DNA from: Cristatella mucedo
Lineage: Eukaryota > Bryozoa > Phylactolaemata > Cristatellidae
Direction: 5' to 3'
Length of the DNA stretch: 64,000 nucleotides
Assembly (NCBI GenBank): GCA_009760855.2
Contig: WPIO01000003.1
Coordinates: forward strand, 12,947,501-13,011,500
Part shown: piece by piece, positions 1 through 11,303 of the stretch
Position numbering within the stretch: position 1 is the stretch's first letter
How the letters are laid out: every line of letters starts with the position of its first letter
Notes under the pieces: generated by a model
Told to the model about the DNA's origin: nothing
What the model saw: only the letters and a program-made list of their open reading frames with translations
The model's database searches: none
Program-made: the position numbers and the translations under genes

Positions 1-237
1 GTTGCGACGTTCGCTGAAGACAACTGCACCTGCCGATTTGGGCACCGCATGCAAGCGTCGTCTGCTCAGGCAAGAAGACCTGCAGGCAGAGAGTGGACTA
101 AGGTCTAGACAGGGTGTGACAAATGAACGAACTGTTAGGTGCCCTCACATAAGGCCGTCTGAACTTTTTTCAATGTTTCTTGGCTACAAGTAAGCAGACT
201 GAGAAATAAAAAGTAAAGCTGCAGGCTAATTAAATAG

Positions 238-240
<3 letters not shown>
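1..240. other. Left-edge intergenic sequence, nothing recognised
   Basis: Mixed-composition DNA with an open frame from 2 to 193 that has no recognisable motif and no in-window start evidence. Confidence 0.5.
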
Positions 241-313
<73 letters not shown>

Positions 314-375
314 GTGTGCGCGAGCGTGCGTGCGTGCGAGTGTGCGTGCGTGCGAGTGTGTGTGTGAGCGCGCGC

Positions 376-464
<89 letters not shown>
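241..464. repeat. Long compound (GT)n microsatellite
   Basis: Two long perfect TG arrays flank a 308-380 segment of GCGTGCGA-type variants. Open frames across it (Cys-Val or His-Thr repeats) are artefacts. Confidence 0.98.
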
Positions 465-466
<2 letters not shown>

Positions 467-599
467 GACAGACCATTCTTAGCGTCCTGTCGACCCTCAC
501 CCCCCCCCCCGCTTGCAGATGGCAATAGAGATGACCTAATTTAGAAGTCGAACCTACGACCTGGGTCGTGAAGTGCTTCTACCCTTGATCTTAGCCCAG

Positions 600-755
600 A
601 AGGTAAGGTCAGTCCTGCGGCAAGCGATTCCCTGGCGATATCCCGGCTATCACAGCAATTCCCTCTGCTCCCGCTGCAAGCGCTGGTGACAGTCGTAAAG
701 GCTCTTCTGCCGCTATATAAATGTAGCTGTTGAATCAGCTAAGCTTTTTTTTACC
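600..755 (+). mobile_element. SINE family A copy
   Basis: Diverged copy. The 3' part is diagnostic: an AAGCGCTGGTGACAGTCGTA segment, then GGCTCTTCTGCCGCTATATA and the terminus CTGTTGAATCAGCT. The other copies in this window carry a tRNA-like head with GGTTCGAATCC-type box B. Confidence 0.65.
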
Positions 756-799
756 GCTGAGCTAAGATCCGGTCGCAGCAGAGCTCCTGCGGTCGTGCG

Positions 800-930
800 G
801 CCGCCCTGGTCTGGCTCAGGGCCAAGGTGCTCACCTTTGACCGCCGAGGTCGTAGACTCGAGCCCTGCGGCATATGTGAAGCACCTGATTAGAGATTAAG
901 CTCTTAGGGTGCTATAAAAATTAACTATAT
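800..930 (+). mobile_element. SINE family B copy
   Basis: tRNA-like head with box-A-like TGGCTCAGGG near 811 and box-B-like GACTCGAGCCC near 855, then CATATGTGAAGCACCTGATT and the LINE-like tail AGAGATTAAGCTCTTAGGGT GCTAT. Confidence 0.75.
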
Positions 931-1084
931 TGACTATTTATTTTGTATTTACCGAGCGACAGGTCTGCGGCTGAGCTGCATTTTTAAAAAGCCCTTGCAC
1001 TTTCCGGTGGCTCGTGGTATCTTACTGTGGGCCAACTGAAGGCACGCCCCGAGGTGCTTAGCTTGAAGCATACTGTAAGAAGTC

Positions 1085-1250
1085 AAGGATAGCTGATTCA
1101 ACAGCTTCATTTATATGGCTCACAGAGAAGCGGTCACAGCCGTCACTCCAGCCTGCAGCAGGCAATAAAGAATAGCCTCGTGCAGGACTCGAACCCTCGA
1201 GCTGGCTCGTAGCGGGTGCGCATATTAACCTTGCGCTAAGACCCAGGGTC
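1085..1250 (-). mobile_element. SINE family A copy
   Basis: Reads on the plus strand as CTGATTCAACAGCTTCATTT, then the GCAATAAAGAATAGCC block and the box-B-like GACTCGAACCCTCGAG. It is reversed relative to the copy at 600-755. Confidence 0.65.
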
Positions 1251-1822
1251 ATGTCGGAGACTAAGCCTATTTGGCAGTGATTTTGGTACTACCTTGAATG
1301 CTTTCTTTTATCGCATGACTCTTTCGATGAAATCGTCGATTGTCACGACGACTGAAAGCTGGGAGGTGCAGGCGTTTGGTACTGAAACCTGTAAGTGTCA
1401 GCTCAGAAATTTGCGCGTACATTTATGCATAATATCCTCCGTCGACGTATTAATTACCCAAGGTTCGCGGAAAGAGAGAACCAATTTTCGAGTGCAGCAG
1501 TGGCTACTACACCAAAATGATTTGATCAGGAAGAGAATCAGCCGGAAATATGCAATGCTGCTAAGTCTTTGATTAATTCTGAATGCAATCTCCTGCCTAA
1601 ATCCGGAGTTTTCTAATCGATAAGCTCCGATCATTCACATAGTGGGTCTGTTTACAGCTATGCAGCACTCTCTTCCTATTGGCTACTCGTAAATAACTAC
1701 GGCAGCGTCGCCGTCTGTTTCTGCGCGTGGCTCACGATTGTATTGCAAACACCTCGCCAGAACGCAGTCCTCGTATAGCGGCCCTAAGCATGAGTCTGTG
1801 TCAGCCGTAAAACATAGTGCGG
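1251..1822. other. Intergenic, nothing recognised
   Basis: Open frames at 1294-1572 (plus) and 1398-1634 (minus) overlap each other and show no motif. I see no gene, RNA or repeat here. Confidence 0.45.
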
Positions 1823-1948
1823 GTGCTGTCTGCTCAGGAGGTGCTGTCTGCTCAGGAGGTGCTGTCTGCTCACGAGGTGCTGTCTGCTCACGAGGTGCTG
1901 TCTGCTCATGAGGTGCTGTCTGCTTACGAGGTGCTGTCTGCTCAGGAG
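1823..1948 (+). repeat. 18-bp minisatellite, 7 units
   Basis: Seven head-to-tail units of GTGCTGTCTGCTCAGGAG with one- or two-base variants (CACGAG, CATGAG, TTACGAG). The unit is a multiple of three, so open frames run through it on both strands. Confidence 0.95.
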
Positions 1949-2257
1949 CTGTACGAGCTGTACGGAGCTCCGAGGCATCGAGCGCCTCCGTCGCGGCCCA
2001 AACACGCGGCTGGAGGGAGACCAATTACGGCACAAGAGACTTTTTCTGCGATCTCTTGGCGTATTTCGAATCTCAATTCACAAGTCGTTGACGGTCCGGG
2101 CCAGAGCGAGTTCCCAGAGCATAACTAGACCGGCTGAGAAGATGCAGTGCTAAGGGAGGCGACGCCGACTCGAGCTCCCAGAGTTCTCGCGCTCGTGAAC
2201 ATTCTCATATAAAACGGCAGCCATTTCTCTCACACGATATATGCGCGCGGCGGGTTC

Positions 2258-2263
<6 letters not shown>

Positions 2264-2295
<32 letters not shown>

Positions 2296-2379
2296 CACGC
2301 GCACGCACACGCGCACGCACACGCGCACGCACACGCGCACGCACACTCGCACGCACTCACGCTCGCGAACACACACACA
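2264..2379. repeat. (AC)n and (ACGCGC)n compound microsatellite
   Basis: Perfect CA repeat followed by GCACGCACACGC variants. It abuts the Tc1 remnant. Confidence 0.95.
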
Positions 2380-2475
2380 AACTCCTGCCGCAAATGCTCA
2401 ATAGATTTCAAATCTGGACTCTGACTGGGCCATTCCAAAATCCGAAAGCAACCCGTTTTGTGGTGAGGAGATAAC
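2379..2475 (-). pseudogene. Tc1/mariner transposase fragment
   Basis: The minus strand encodes LEWPSQSPDLKSIEHLRQEF, the conserved C-terminal block of Tc1-type DD(E/D) transposases (WPSQSPDLNPIEHLW), containing the third catalytic acidic position region. Open frame is lost into the adjoining CA repeat. A relic, not a gene. Confidence 0.7.
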
Positions 2476-2479
2476 TCCT

Positions 2480-2880
2480 ACAGCTACGGCGCTTGTGATT
2501 TTCAACTTCACTCCATTACAACGTCAACGATATGGCAGAGGAGGAAGCTTGTTAGCTCTACTGAATATCATTTAATGGAAAACACATTTTGTTGGTATTC
2601 TATATTTGATGTGTGCAGTTAATAGGGAGCGCACTCAGCTGAACTCAAAAACTAAAGGGTTGTTGATGCGAACTTTTTGGGCCGGCAAAAGTATATACAG
2701 TACTCAGGCGGAGTGTGGGAGCGGCGATGTAAGTCACTCACCAGGAGGTGCGGTTGGGTTCGTGAAAAACCCCGACGTCTAGTAGCGCGATTGACTAAAC
2801 AACTAATGGCTGCATTGGCGGCGTCGCTTGTCGTCAGCCCGCTATACCAACCCTTTCGATATACCGGTAGCCACGGCGTA
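2480..2880. other. Intergenic sequence before the CpG-rich region
   Basis: No recognisable gene or repeat. Composition shifts from AT-rich to CpG-rich towards 2880. Confidence 0.45.
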
Positions 2881-3960
2881 CGGCGGTGAGCGATGCACCC
2901 CGTCACGTGGCCGCCTCCTCCCGTATCGCCGCCGCCGCCGCCGTCTCAAACTCAGCAGCCGACGGACGGCGTCAAAGTAGCGGGTCGCGCTCGATCTCGC
3001 CAGCGGCGGCAAGCGGCGCCCTCGCTCTCGTACGGGTTTCTAATGAGCTCGCGCCCAAGTAGAGTCGCTTTTGTTCGCCCATTGTTAAGCGGCCGCGGCG
3101 CTCGAAAGCTCGCGTTACCCGCGCCGCCGCCGCCGTCGCAGCAAGCATGCGCTCGCCCGACTACGAGCGCGCGTAGGCTGAACAAACAGCGATTACGCTT
3201 AATTGCGTCTCGCGGCACATGCCCGCGGACGTCGACGGGACGGACGCAGCTCGGCTGCGCGCGCACGACGGCCGCCGCGCGCGCCCGCCCGCCCGCCCGC
3301 GCGCGCCGCCCACTGCGAGCGCAGGCGACGGCCATGTCGACGGACTATTTGGATCGGGTCTATTGGCCCGACAGATCGAGCAGCGCCAACAGGTACGCGC
3401 GGACGAGGCCCACGCGAGGACGACGAAGACGACGCGCGTGGGCCTCGTCCGTCGGCCGCAGCGGCTGCTGCCGCTGCTTTTAGGGCGCTCGCCCGCCAGC
3501 CGAGCGCGCGCTCGGTTGCCATGGGAAACCGACTGAGCCGCCGAGTCGTTGTGCGTTCGTCGGCGTGGCCGCGGCGTCTCTCTATTTCTCTCTCTCTATC
3601 TCTCTCTCTCGCTCTCTCTCTCTCGCTCTCTCGACGCTGCATCTCCGTATCGCCGTAGCTATTTGGTGACGCACTCGAAGCGGCGGCTTCAGCGACCGCA
3701 CAAGGACCGACAGTCCGACGCCCGCGCGCTGGCTGCAGCCGCCCGCCTTCCCGCCCCCCTCTAGCTGCGATGCTCGCGCCTTCAGCGGGCGAGACGAGGC
3801 GAAAATGGTGGCGCGCTTCGCAACAACGGCAGCACTCGCGGAGCTCGCGCGCGCTGGCTCCGCTCCGCTCGCGAGGTGCGCTGGGCTGCAGCGCAGAGGC
3901 GGCGGCGGCGAGCCCCGCGGCACTCGTTGAGCCGCAGCGGTACAACGATAGGTCGTAGGT
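2880..3960 (+). promoter_or_regulatory. CpG-rich promoter-like region of the left gene
   Basis: Dense CpG and GC sequence, rising sharply from about 2880, surrounds the proposed first exon at 3334-3392. It contains runs such as GCCCGCCCGCCCGC (about 3282-3300) and long purine/pyrimidine-biased stretches, which suggest an unmethylated promoter. Long open frames here on both strands are a composition effect. Transcription start cannot be placed. Confidence 0.55.
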
Positions 3961-6600
3961 CGCCCGTAGGCGGCGCAGCGACGTTGGTCGCACTGTAGGT
4001 CGCACTGAACTATGGCGTAGGAAAGGGACAAGTAAAAGTGAGGAAAAGAGGAAAGCAGAGTTTAGAAGCGGAGGTGCAAATGTGACTTTTGCGTTGAGCC
4101 ATAAATAATCGCATCGTGCAAGTGCGGCACGTAACCGCAAATGCAAGAAAAAATTAAAGTAAAAAGAACCGCTGGTCGAAGGGGTCGTTTGCATAGCGGC
4201 AGAAGAGCGTCGACGGCCGTCGCCTCTTTAGCAGCGGGTAATAATACCTGCTGCACGACTCGAACCTGGAAAGTTGTAAAGTTGCAACGCCATACAGCAG
4301 GGCTAAGACCAAGCGGCAGGGACGCCAAAAGCACGCAGCTTTATTACTGCTATGCATTTATTTAGCCTTTTCACTTTCTCACCGGGCCCCGGGCGGGTCC
4401 GCCGACAGAGCAGAATGTTCGAGATCGGATCTTGCCGAGGCGAGGGAGGCGCGACTGCCGACTCCTCGGTGTTGCGCCGCGGTCGAGAGAGCTATTTCTG
4501 CTCGCATTGCCGGAAGAGCGGCGATGGCGTGCAGCGCACCGGAGAGTCGAGGCCTTTGTTGGAGCCGAGCCCTGGGTTTCCGATCGCAGAAAACAGCTCG
4601 AAGGTTGCGAGAAATGAGCAACCAGTCAACCTATAATATAATATATTAACACTATAATAATATAATTCATTTGTATAGCGCCCTAAGGGAACTTAATCTC
4701 TATTCAGGTGCTTCACATATGCCACTGCTCGAGCCCACAACCTCGGCCACACCTTGGTCGGGGCGAGCACCTTAACCCCTGGGCCAAACCAGCTCGGGGG
4801 TTCTGGTTTGGCCCAGGGGTTAAGGTGCTCACCTTTATCGACCGAGGTCAAGGAGAATGCAGTTTATGACCGAAGTCGCTCGCGCCTTGCGGCATATTTG
4901 AAGTGCCTGGATAGACAAAAAGCTCTCACTGGGCGCTATACGAACGAGTTAAATTTTTATTTATTTATGCTCCCAAGCCAACCTTAACCCACCCATCCCG
5001 GGCCGACTCGCCGTCAGACGGGGGCGGAAGTGCGCCGGCGCTAAAGCAATCGAGCGAAGAGAAGCTCTACTGGCTCACATCTGGCGGGCGTAACCGCTAT
5101 TTACTCCGCGTCCCGCCGGGAATTGCTTCCCGCATCTGTCACCGTCGGCGCGGGCGGCGTGCAGAGAAGCCGCGCGCGCGCGCGCTCGGCTTCGGCCTCC
5201 GCCATTTTACCCTGTCTGCGCCGATAGCCGGCGACGGCGTGCGAAGACCCATTTCACGGCACGCCGAAAGCCGCAGCTTTAATCTGGCGCGAGTCGGCCG
5301 AAGCCGGTTGCGTCGGCCGGAGGGCACGCTCTCGAGTCGCCACCGCGTCTCGCTGCGAAAGCGAGGCGGGATGTGCTCGCGCAGCCGCCGTCGCCGCGGC
5401 GGCCGAGCCGCCGCAGACGCCGAGGTCCAGAGCCCAAGTCCAAGTCGCGCTCGCTTGTAGAACGACATACTTGTAGAACGACATACGGCTTCCACTACGG
5501 AGCGCCAGCGCTACTGAACGAGCCCGCGGACGAAGGACGGCGAGGCGGACCGCTGGCCGCCGCCGTCGTCGCGTATAGTCGCGACGGCCGACTGGACGCG
5601 CTGCGCCTGCTCGAGAAAAGGCCGCAGACGGCTGCACCGGAGCTGCCGCGGTCCAGGCTCGAGCACCTGAACGCCTACTCCAGCTGGAGCGCCACCGGCC
5701 GGTCGGCGGGCGGCGGCGGCGGCGGCGACCGGCTGGCCCGACCGAGGTCTTACAGCTCGCGAAAGACGCTGCCGCCCAGCGCGTTCGCCGCCGCCGCACC
5801 GCGAGACGTCGCGCTGCGCGCGGCGCCCGTCAACGACCCGTTCGTGCCCAACTCGAGCTACAAAGAGTTCGTTAGAAAGAAGCGCCTCGCCGCGGCGGGC
5901 GTCGCGTGGGAGGTAAGCTCGCGACTCGGTGCGCCTGACTGGGGGGGGGGAGGGATGGCGCGCGGCGGCTTGGTGCGCGGCGCCCGCGAATAGCCGGCGT
6001 GAATAGCCGGCGAGACTCTCGGCTACAGCTAGCCGTTGAGCTAAGGTCGAAAATTTTACAGTGTGGGGGTTACGGACGTGAAATGCTGTACTGCTGTGGG
6101 CCTTCGTATTCAAAATAATTCTGGATGTAGGAACGATCGTGAATTCGACCTCGGAGATGTGAGTTTAGGACTGAAATCTGTACGGCGGCAGCTGCGCCGC
6201 TTTTTGTCTAAGAAGATTAGCAAAATACGCATCCGATGGTAGCAAAACTGTTACTACCGAAAGCACAATTAATGCTTCAACTTTAAAGAGGCATACATGA
6301 TAAATTCGAGAATGCAAGGAGCCATGCTTCGTAAAATCAACACGGCATCAATAGTGATCCTTATAAAAATATAGAAAGTATGTACTTTATTTGTATAGCA
6401 CCCTAAGGGAACGTAGTCTCCATCTGCCTGCTTTGCATATGCTGCAGGGATGAAGTAAACGATTTTGGTCTTTAAAGGTGGGCACCTTACTCCGGGGCCA
6501 AACTCCTGATAATGCTGCTTTAGATGCATCAGCTGGTAAAAACAATTGTCAATAAATGGCAGCAGTATCGTTCGACAGAAAAACTGCACGAAAGCCTTTT

Positions 6601-6631
<31 letters not shown>

Positions 6632-6949
6632 GTTTGTCTGTCTGTTTCTCTCTCTCTCTCTCTTTCACTACCTCTCTCTCTCTCTCTCTTTCTTTTCTTC
6701 TTTCATTCTTTCTCTCCTCTCTCTCTCTCTCTCTCTCTCATCCCTTCTCGTTTTCTCAGTCAGGACTCGTGCCGTAGCCCCTTTAGCTACTCCCAGGAGC
6801 TTCCCCACTCTACCGTCTTTGCCAGGCAGGGCAGGGTTTCGAGCCACATAATTTCCGCTGCATCCCATTGGCCTGTGCTCTTCGATGAAGTCGGCTTTTT
6901 GCCGAGCGAGTCTTACTGCCTAAAGGAGCCGCCAACGTACTTGTCATAG
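3334..6949 (+). CDS. Probable three-exon gene, 226-residue protein of unknown function
   Basis: Proposed exons: 3334-3392 (ATG in GACGGCCATGT context, MSTDYLDRVYWPDRSSSAN, donor GTACGC), 5477-5912 (donor GTAAGC) and 6764-6949 (TAG stop). Phases 2 and 0 join exactly. The junction reads SSANRTTYGFHYGAPALLNE. The middle exon carries a poly-Gly run coded by a GGC repeat and ends NSSYKEFVRKKRL then VAWE. The last exon reads SPFSYSQELPHSTVF and ends LKEPPTYLS. There is no signal peptide or membrane segment. I do not recognise the family; the Tyr/Pro-rich, short, TTYG-bearing style recalls small axonemal microtubule-associated proteins, but that is a guess. Support comes from the CpG-rich 5' end, the matching phases, and the confinement of SINEs and microsatellites to the two introns. 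Alternative in-frame acceptor for exon 2: 5417, adding 20 residues. Confidence 0.5.
3575..3632. repeat. (CT)n microsatellite
   Basis: Interrupted TC repeat inside the first intron of the left gene. Confidence 0.9.
4190..4320 (-). mobile_element. SINE family A copy (diverged)
   Basis: GCGGCAGAAGAGC, a diverged internal block and CTGCACGACTCGAACCTGG (box B side) are present in inverted orientation. Confidence 0.55.
4650..4796 (-). mobile_element. SINE family B copy (left arm of inverted pair)
   Basis: Plus strand reads the tail TTGTATAGCGCCCTAAGGGA, then the CACATATGCC block, CTCGAGCCCACAACC, and the head GGCCAAACCAG. Next to a copy in the opposite orientation. Confidence 0.85.
4797..4965 (+). 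mobile_element. SINE family B copy (right arm of inverted pair)
   Basis: Head TTTGGCCCAGGGGTTAAGGT, box-B region degraded by a roughly 20-base insertion, tail AGTGCCTGGATAG and GGGCGCTATACGAAC. Confidence 0.85.
5000..5990 (+). other. Second CpG-rich block, covering exon 2 of the left gene
   Basis: A GC- and CpG-rich block separated from the first by SINE insertions. It contains exon 2 (5477-5912). Its extent upstream of the exon (5000-5476) suggests either additional transcribed sequence, such as an alternative first exon, or a continuation of the promoter island. Confidence 0.45.
6375..6515 (-). mobile_element. SINE family B copy
   Basis: Tail TTTGTATAGCACCCTAAGGG and head GGGGCCAAACTCC in inverted order, inside intron 2 of the left gene. 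Confidence 0.75.
6597..6739. repeat. (CT)n microsatellite preceding a splice acceptor
   Basis: Long TC-rich tract on the plus strand, ending 20 bases before the proposed CAGTCAG double acceptor at 6757-6763. It would act as an exceptionally long polypyrimidine tract. Confidence 0.9.
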
Positions 6950-9900
6950 ACGCTGGGGGATGGGGCATTACCCCGAACACAAGAAGTCTTGTCGGGACTA
7001 GACTAATCTAGGTTCCAGCTCTGCCGAGATAAGCTTACCACACAGTCGCCCTAAAAAGGCCTCTTAGCTGTAACCCGAATCTGCCTCCCCCCTTCGTGGT
7101 CGTTCGGGCTGGAGGCAACTCGATCCACGCGTTTCCTCTCTCGGAGCAGCCTTGGAAGCATTCGACCCAATCGCGTCTACTGACGTGAAATTGCATGTCT
7201 GCTACATCTGAACCGGCAAGCCGTCTGAGGCAAAGTGAATTCTTTTTGGCGGTCACGCTTCTGGCGCGTTCCTCTACCGCTCGCCGTGGCCAACCGTAAA
7301 ATCACCTCCGAGATTTGCCGGAGAGCTAGGGGGATCTGGAGCCCGCACCCGTCTGCCACTTGATGCCCCGAAAAGGCTTCCGCCGCCTGAACGGTGGGCA
7401 GAGTCGTACATACTTTGGTCAGTTGCAATAAGACCACGAACGGACTCGCTGCTCATGCTAGGTTCGCCCGTCTTTGGCCACCTCGAATGCTCACCTCCCG
7501 GTCTGCCATCTTGTCGAAGTTCGCAGTAGCTCGCCCGGTATACACTTAATGCTGTGTACCGACCAGAAAAGGGGCCCCTTGCACTTGAATTGACGAGCGA
7601 CCGTGCTCACATCGCACATCAATTTTGTCGCCGGATTCGCCCGATCGCCTCTATGTGGTGCGAGCCTCCTTCCCGCCAGCCAAACCATCCCGGTGACTCG
7701 GATGCTTAGACTGAAGGACAAGACACGTAGGCAGACTCCGAAACGCACTGGCGAACTCTCACGTGCGTCTCACGGCTCTGCCTTTAAAATTACTGTTTCA
7801 AATCGCACTATTACACAATCCAACACAGTTCCCCATCATCCGATCGAGATGAGCCCCCCCACCTGAAGACAGATATTGAGACCAAATCGGTCCAACGCCT
7901 GAGGTTTGGTCTTGCTGGCCGCCAGCTCGTACAGTTCACAGCTCGTTCCTAACTCGACTCTGGAGTCACCGGACTTAGTAGCAAAGTGGTCAAAATATAA
8001 ATTATTGGCGACCCACTTCTGCTAATCCCGAGCAGAGCGTCCGCACGGCCACTAGTCCGGCTGACCGATGGACAGGAAGACCATCGGCCAAGCGTTCGGC
8101 AGCAGGCTCCCCATCTAAGGACGCCATGCCGGCCAGCACTTCCACTAGGCTGCAGTCTTTAGTGTGATTAAGGATAGTCGGTGACCATTTCGAACTGCTT
8201 CGGAGTAGCGGGAATGTTCGCTCCTGCCGACTCAAATTCCTCACATTAGCTCCCACCCCTAACAGAAGCCTGTCGACGAAGGTTACAAGAAACCAGTGGC
8301 ATGAGCTGGGTCTCATGCACACAAGCCTGATTGCTGTTTTTGTTACCATACGAGTCCGACTGTTTGCCAGACTTTCCTTGTGCACCATATTTGCCAATGT
8401 TTATTCGCCGACGCACAGAGTCGATGTGCACGAACCTCGGGACCTACCCATAGCTTTTCTGCAGTGGTCAAACTAGGGGTGAGTCAGACGAGAATCTCGA
8501 TGATCCGACAGCGAATATACTCTCGGCTATGGCACTAAGAGATACAGGAGCTTAACTCAGCGACTTGTCAACAGCCCCCATTCGCAGTAGGATTACACTC
8601 ATTCCATCAATCTTGCTCTAACCGTAAGTTACCGGAAATACCGAGGGTACCACCGGCAGTAGATGCAGCTTAGTCGTGCTCGACGACAGGACTCGCACGA
8701 TCTGCGGTACAGAATACTACGGTTACAGAATTAGCCCACAGCGAAGCTGCTTGGTCTTCTGCTGCCCAACTATTGTACTTCATTTCCAGCTGTACCCACT
8801 AAACCTACTACCGTATTTACTTCTCGACTCTTCTTCAACTTTTGCTACTCCACGTACTCATCTCACTTTTTCGTTGTTGAATGAGGCAGACGGACTGCTG
8901 GCCATCGACTGCACATCGAAGGCAGCAAAGACTTACAGCACCGTAGAGAATTCTTATGCATGACAACTATTTGGTCAATGCGGCTACATGCAGTACTGCC
9001 GAATCAGACGCCGGCTCTATCAACGTTCAGGCACAGATACAGATTCACGTTCATGTCACTCACGTTCCACTAGCTAGTAGATTTTTAGCACTTTCTCTGC
9101 CGAGAGTCGCTGAACACCACTTTCGACGGTTCATTAAACAAGTCATCGTGTAGTTTCAAACTTTCGTGTGCTTTCAGTAATTGAACTCGAACACACCACA
9201 GTATAGCAATTTGAAATTGCTTACACATTGAGTTCTCACACAGCCTCTGCCTTCCAGGCACCGTATCTTAGCATAGTGCTACACTTGTGCTGCACTGCAA
9301 GCTTCAGCAGGTGGTGGGTGGTTCGCGTCAAGAAACCGGCAATTCGTTACTTCCCACTGCAAGTATAGGGGGAGTGTGAAAGCCGCTACAGTTATACTGT
9401 CGTTTTATACGAAACACTGTTTAATAAGCTGGTCTTAATTTATTTCACCAGGCAACAAACTACCAGTCGGTTGCCCCGATGGGCTCCAATTACGGGTGTA
9501 GCACTAAGCTAGCTTTGCGCTCGCTGGTGTTGAATTTTTGCTGTGAATTTGTCTGTGAATTGCTGCATTCTTTTTACAAATGAAGGGGGAACTTGCCTCT
9601 GCCCCACAGCTTGCTAACCAGCTGCTTCTCATGCCTAGGATGCACAGACAAGCACTAATAGCCATCAGATCTGGCAACGTCTCCAGAAAGCGGTGAAACC
9701 AACAGTGGAAAGCATCGGTGTCTCAGAAACGAGGTAGGAATAGCTACAGCTACAGCTCATGCATCAGATGAGTTCAGTAACACCCTGAGAGCTACTACTA
9801 ACGATCTATTACGATTAATTTACAGCACACGCATGGGCCGTGGAGGTGGCAGCTGGCGACACATCAAAGAAGTGCTACAAGGTATGGGTACACGTATCGT

Positions 9901-11303
9901 CTTTATCGATGGTGGACCATCCCTGGACGATTTGCATCGAATGAGAAGCAGGCGCCTCAGGCAGCACCCCGACAGGCCGGTTGACGGCCTTGACGAGAGA
10001 GGGCAAAGTAAGTAGTTGTATAGGCGAAGCACGTCTGTGAAAGAGCATCTGATGCACAAGGCAAAGAGGCAGTAAGGCAATGCAAGCCACCAATGAGGAC
10101 TTCCTTCAGTGAGGCCGCCACATTGCCCCCTTCCCAACATACCATATAGCAAAACCAAGTTTACTATAACCAAGGCCGAGAAAATGACTCAATCAGCAGT
10201 CTGCCCGTGCCGACTTAAAAAAGTGTGGGTCTGCTTGCACGCCCCTCATTTGCATTGCCTATGCCAATCCTTGTCCACGCTGTTTGATTCGTTCTCGGAG
10301 CACGCACAGTCATATTTCCGAAGCCTTGCCCCAACATTTGATAACACTACGTTGTGATGACAAATAGCTTTTGAAACCCGCGGTAGACACATGCTTCCGT
10401 GGGCTTCAAGCCAATACAGGGGTGCTTGCATATTATGCAAGACAAGACTCCTCAAAACACAAGGCACAACCATGGTATGAAGATGCCATTATAGCCCATG
10501 GTTATCTGGTGCAGCATGCCAGAGCCACTACGTTACAGCTCAGACAGCGCTAGCTCTTACTCTTTCTCATTACAATGGACGACAATAAGATGTGTGACAA
10601 TGCGCTACAATCCTAAGCATACAATGCACGTCCACTCGCACTGCTATTTCTCTTCCTGTCCGCATACCCTCCCAGAACAGCAGCAGCAAAAGCTTAAGAT
10701 AATATGCTCTGCACGGCGAATGCCAAGTGACAGCTGTAATCTAAGCACTGTGTCTACATCATCAGACTACGATTGACTGATTGGGTGAGGCCACATCGTC
10801 GCTTGCCGATAGGTGGCAGAGCAGCAGTGCCCGCCTGCAAACACGGACACCTGTAGGTGTCAAGACATTGTTGGGCGTCGGACACTGCATTTTAGCTGTG
10901 TGCACGTTTCTGCATTTTAGGTGAATCAGTCCACGTAGATGCGTTGGAAAAGCAGGCGTCAGAATCAGCAAACTGGAGAGTGATGCGATAGCAATGCCTT
11001 CAGCTGATACGGCAGTCTATAACCATCATCAAACTGGATTGCTTCACCATTTTAACACAGCGCCACCGTGTACAGTCAGCAGGTGACCAATGGGCACAGA
11101 CGTCTCATGAGCAAACCATGTTAATACGTGCTCATATTGCCCACACGTCAATGTCTCAATTACACTGGTTCTGATTCGGTCCAAAAGGCTCCAGGCTGAA
11201 ACATGCTATCATACCATTATTGTTTGTAATAGAAACGTGCAGAACCAGCTGTATCTTGCTGGCAAATATGCTGTGCTACACCATGCGGGACACATCGACC
11301 TGC
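6950..11303. other. Intergenic region without a supported gene
   Basis: Between the left gene and the 3' end of VPS51. No open frame here has a convincing motif. A stretch at 8150-8300 on the minus strand faintly resembles BEL/Pao pol but is not sustained. AATAAA on the minus strand near 9440 could serve VPS51 3' processing, which would imply a 1.9-kb 3' UTR. Confidence 0.5.

Noticed and set aside
135-528. Long His-Thr and Cys-Val open frames
   Set aside because: Pure translation of the GT microsatellite; no start context or neighbouring coding sequence.
3199-4194. 331-codon minus-strand open frame in the CpG-rich region
   Set aside because: Arg/Ala-rich composition artefact of CpG-rich DNA, overlapping a CT microsatellite and the plus-strand exon; no motif.
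8002-8397. Possible BEL/Pao pol remnant (LLLGVGANVRN and later FPLLRSSSKWSPTIL, minus strand)
   Set aside because: The spacing loosely resembles the region before Pao integrase, but no other domain, LTR or sustained similarity is visible around it.
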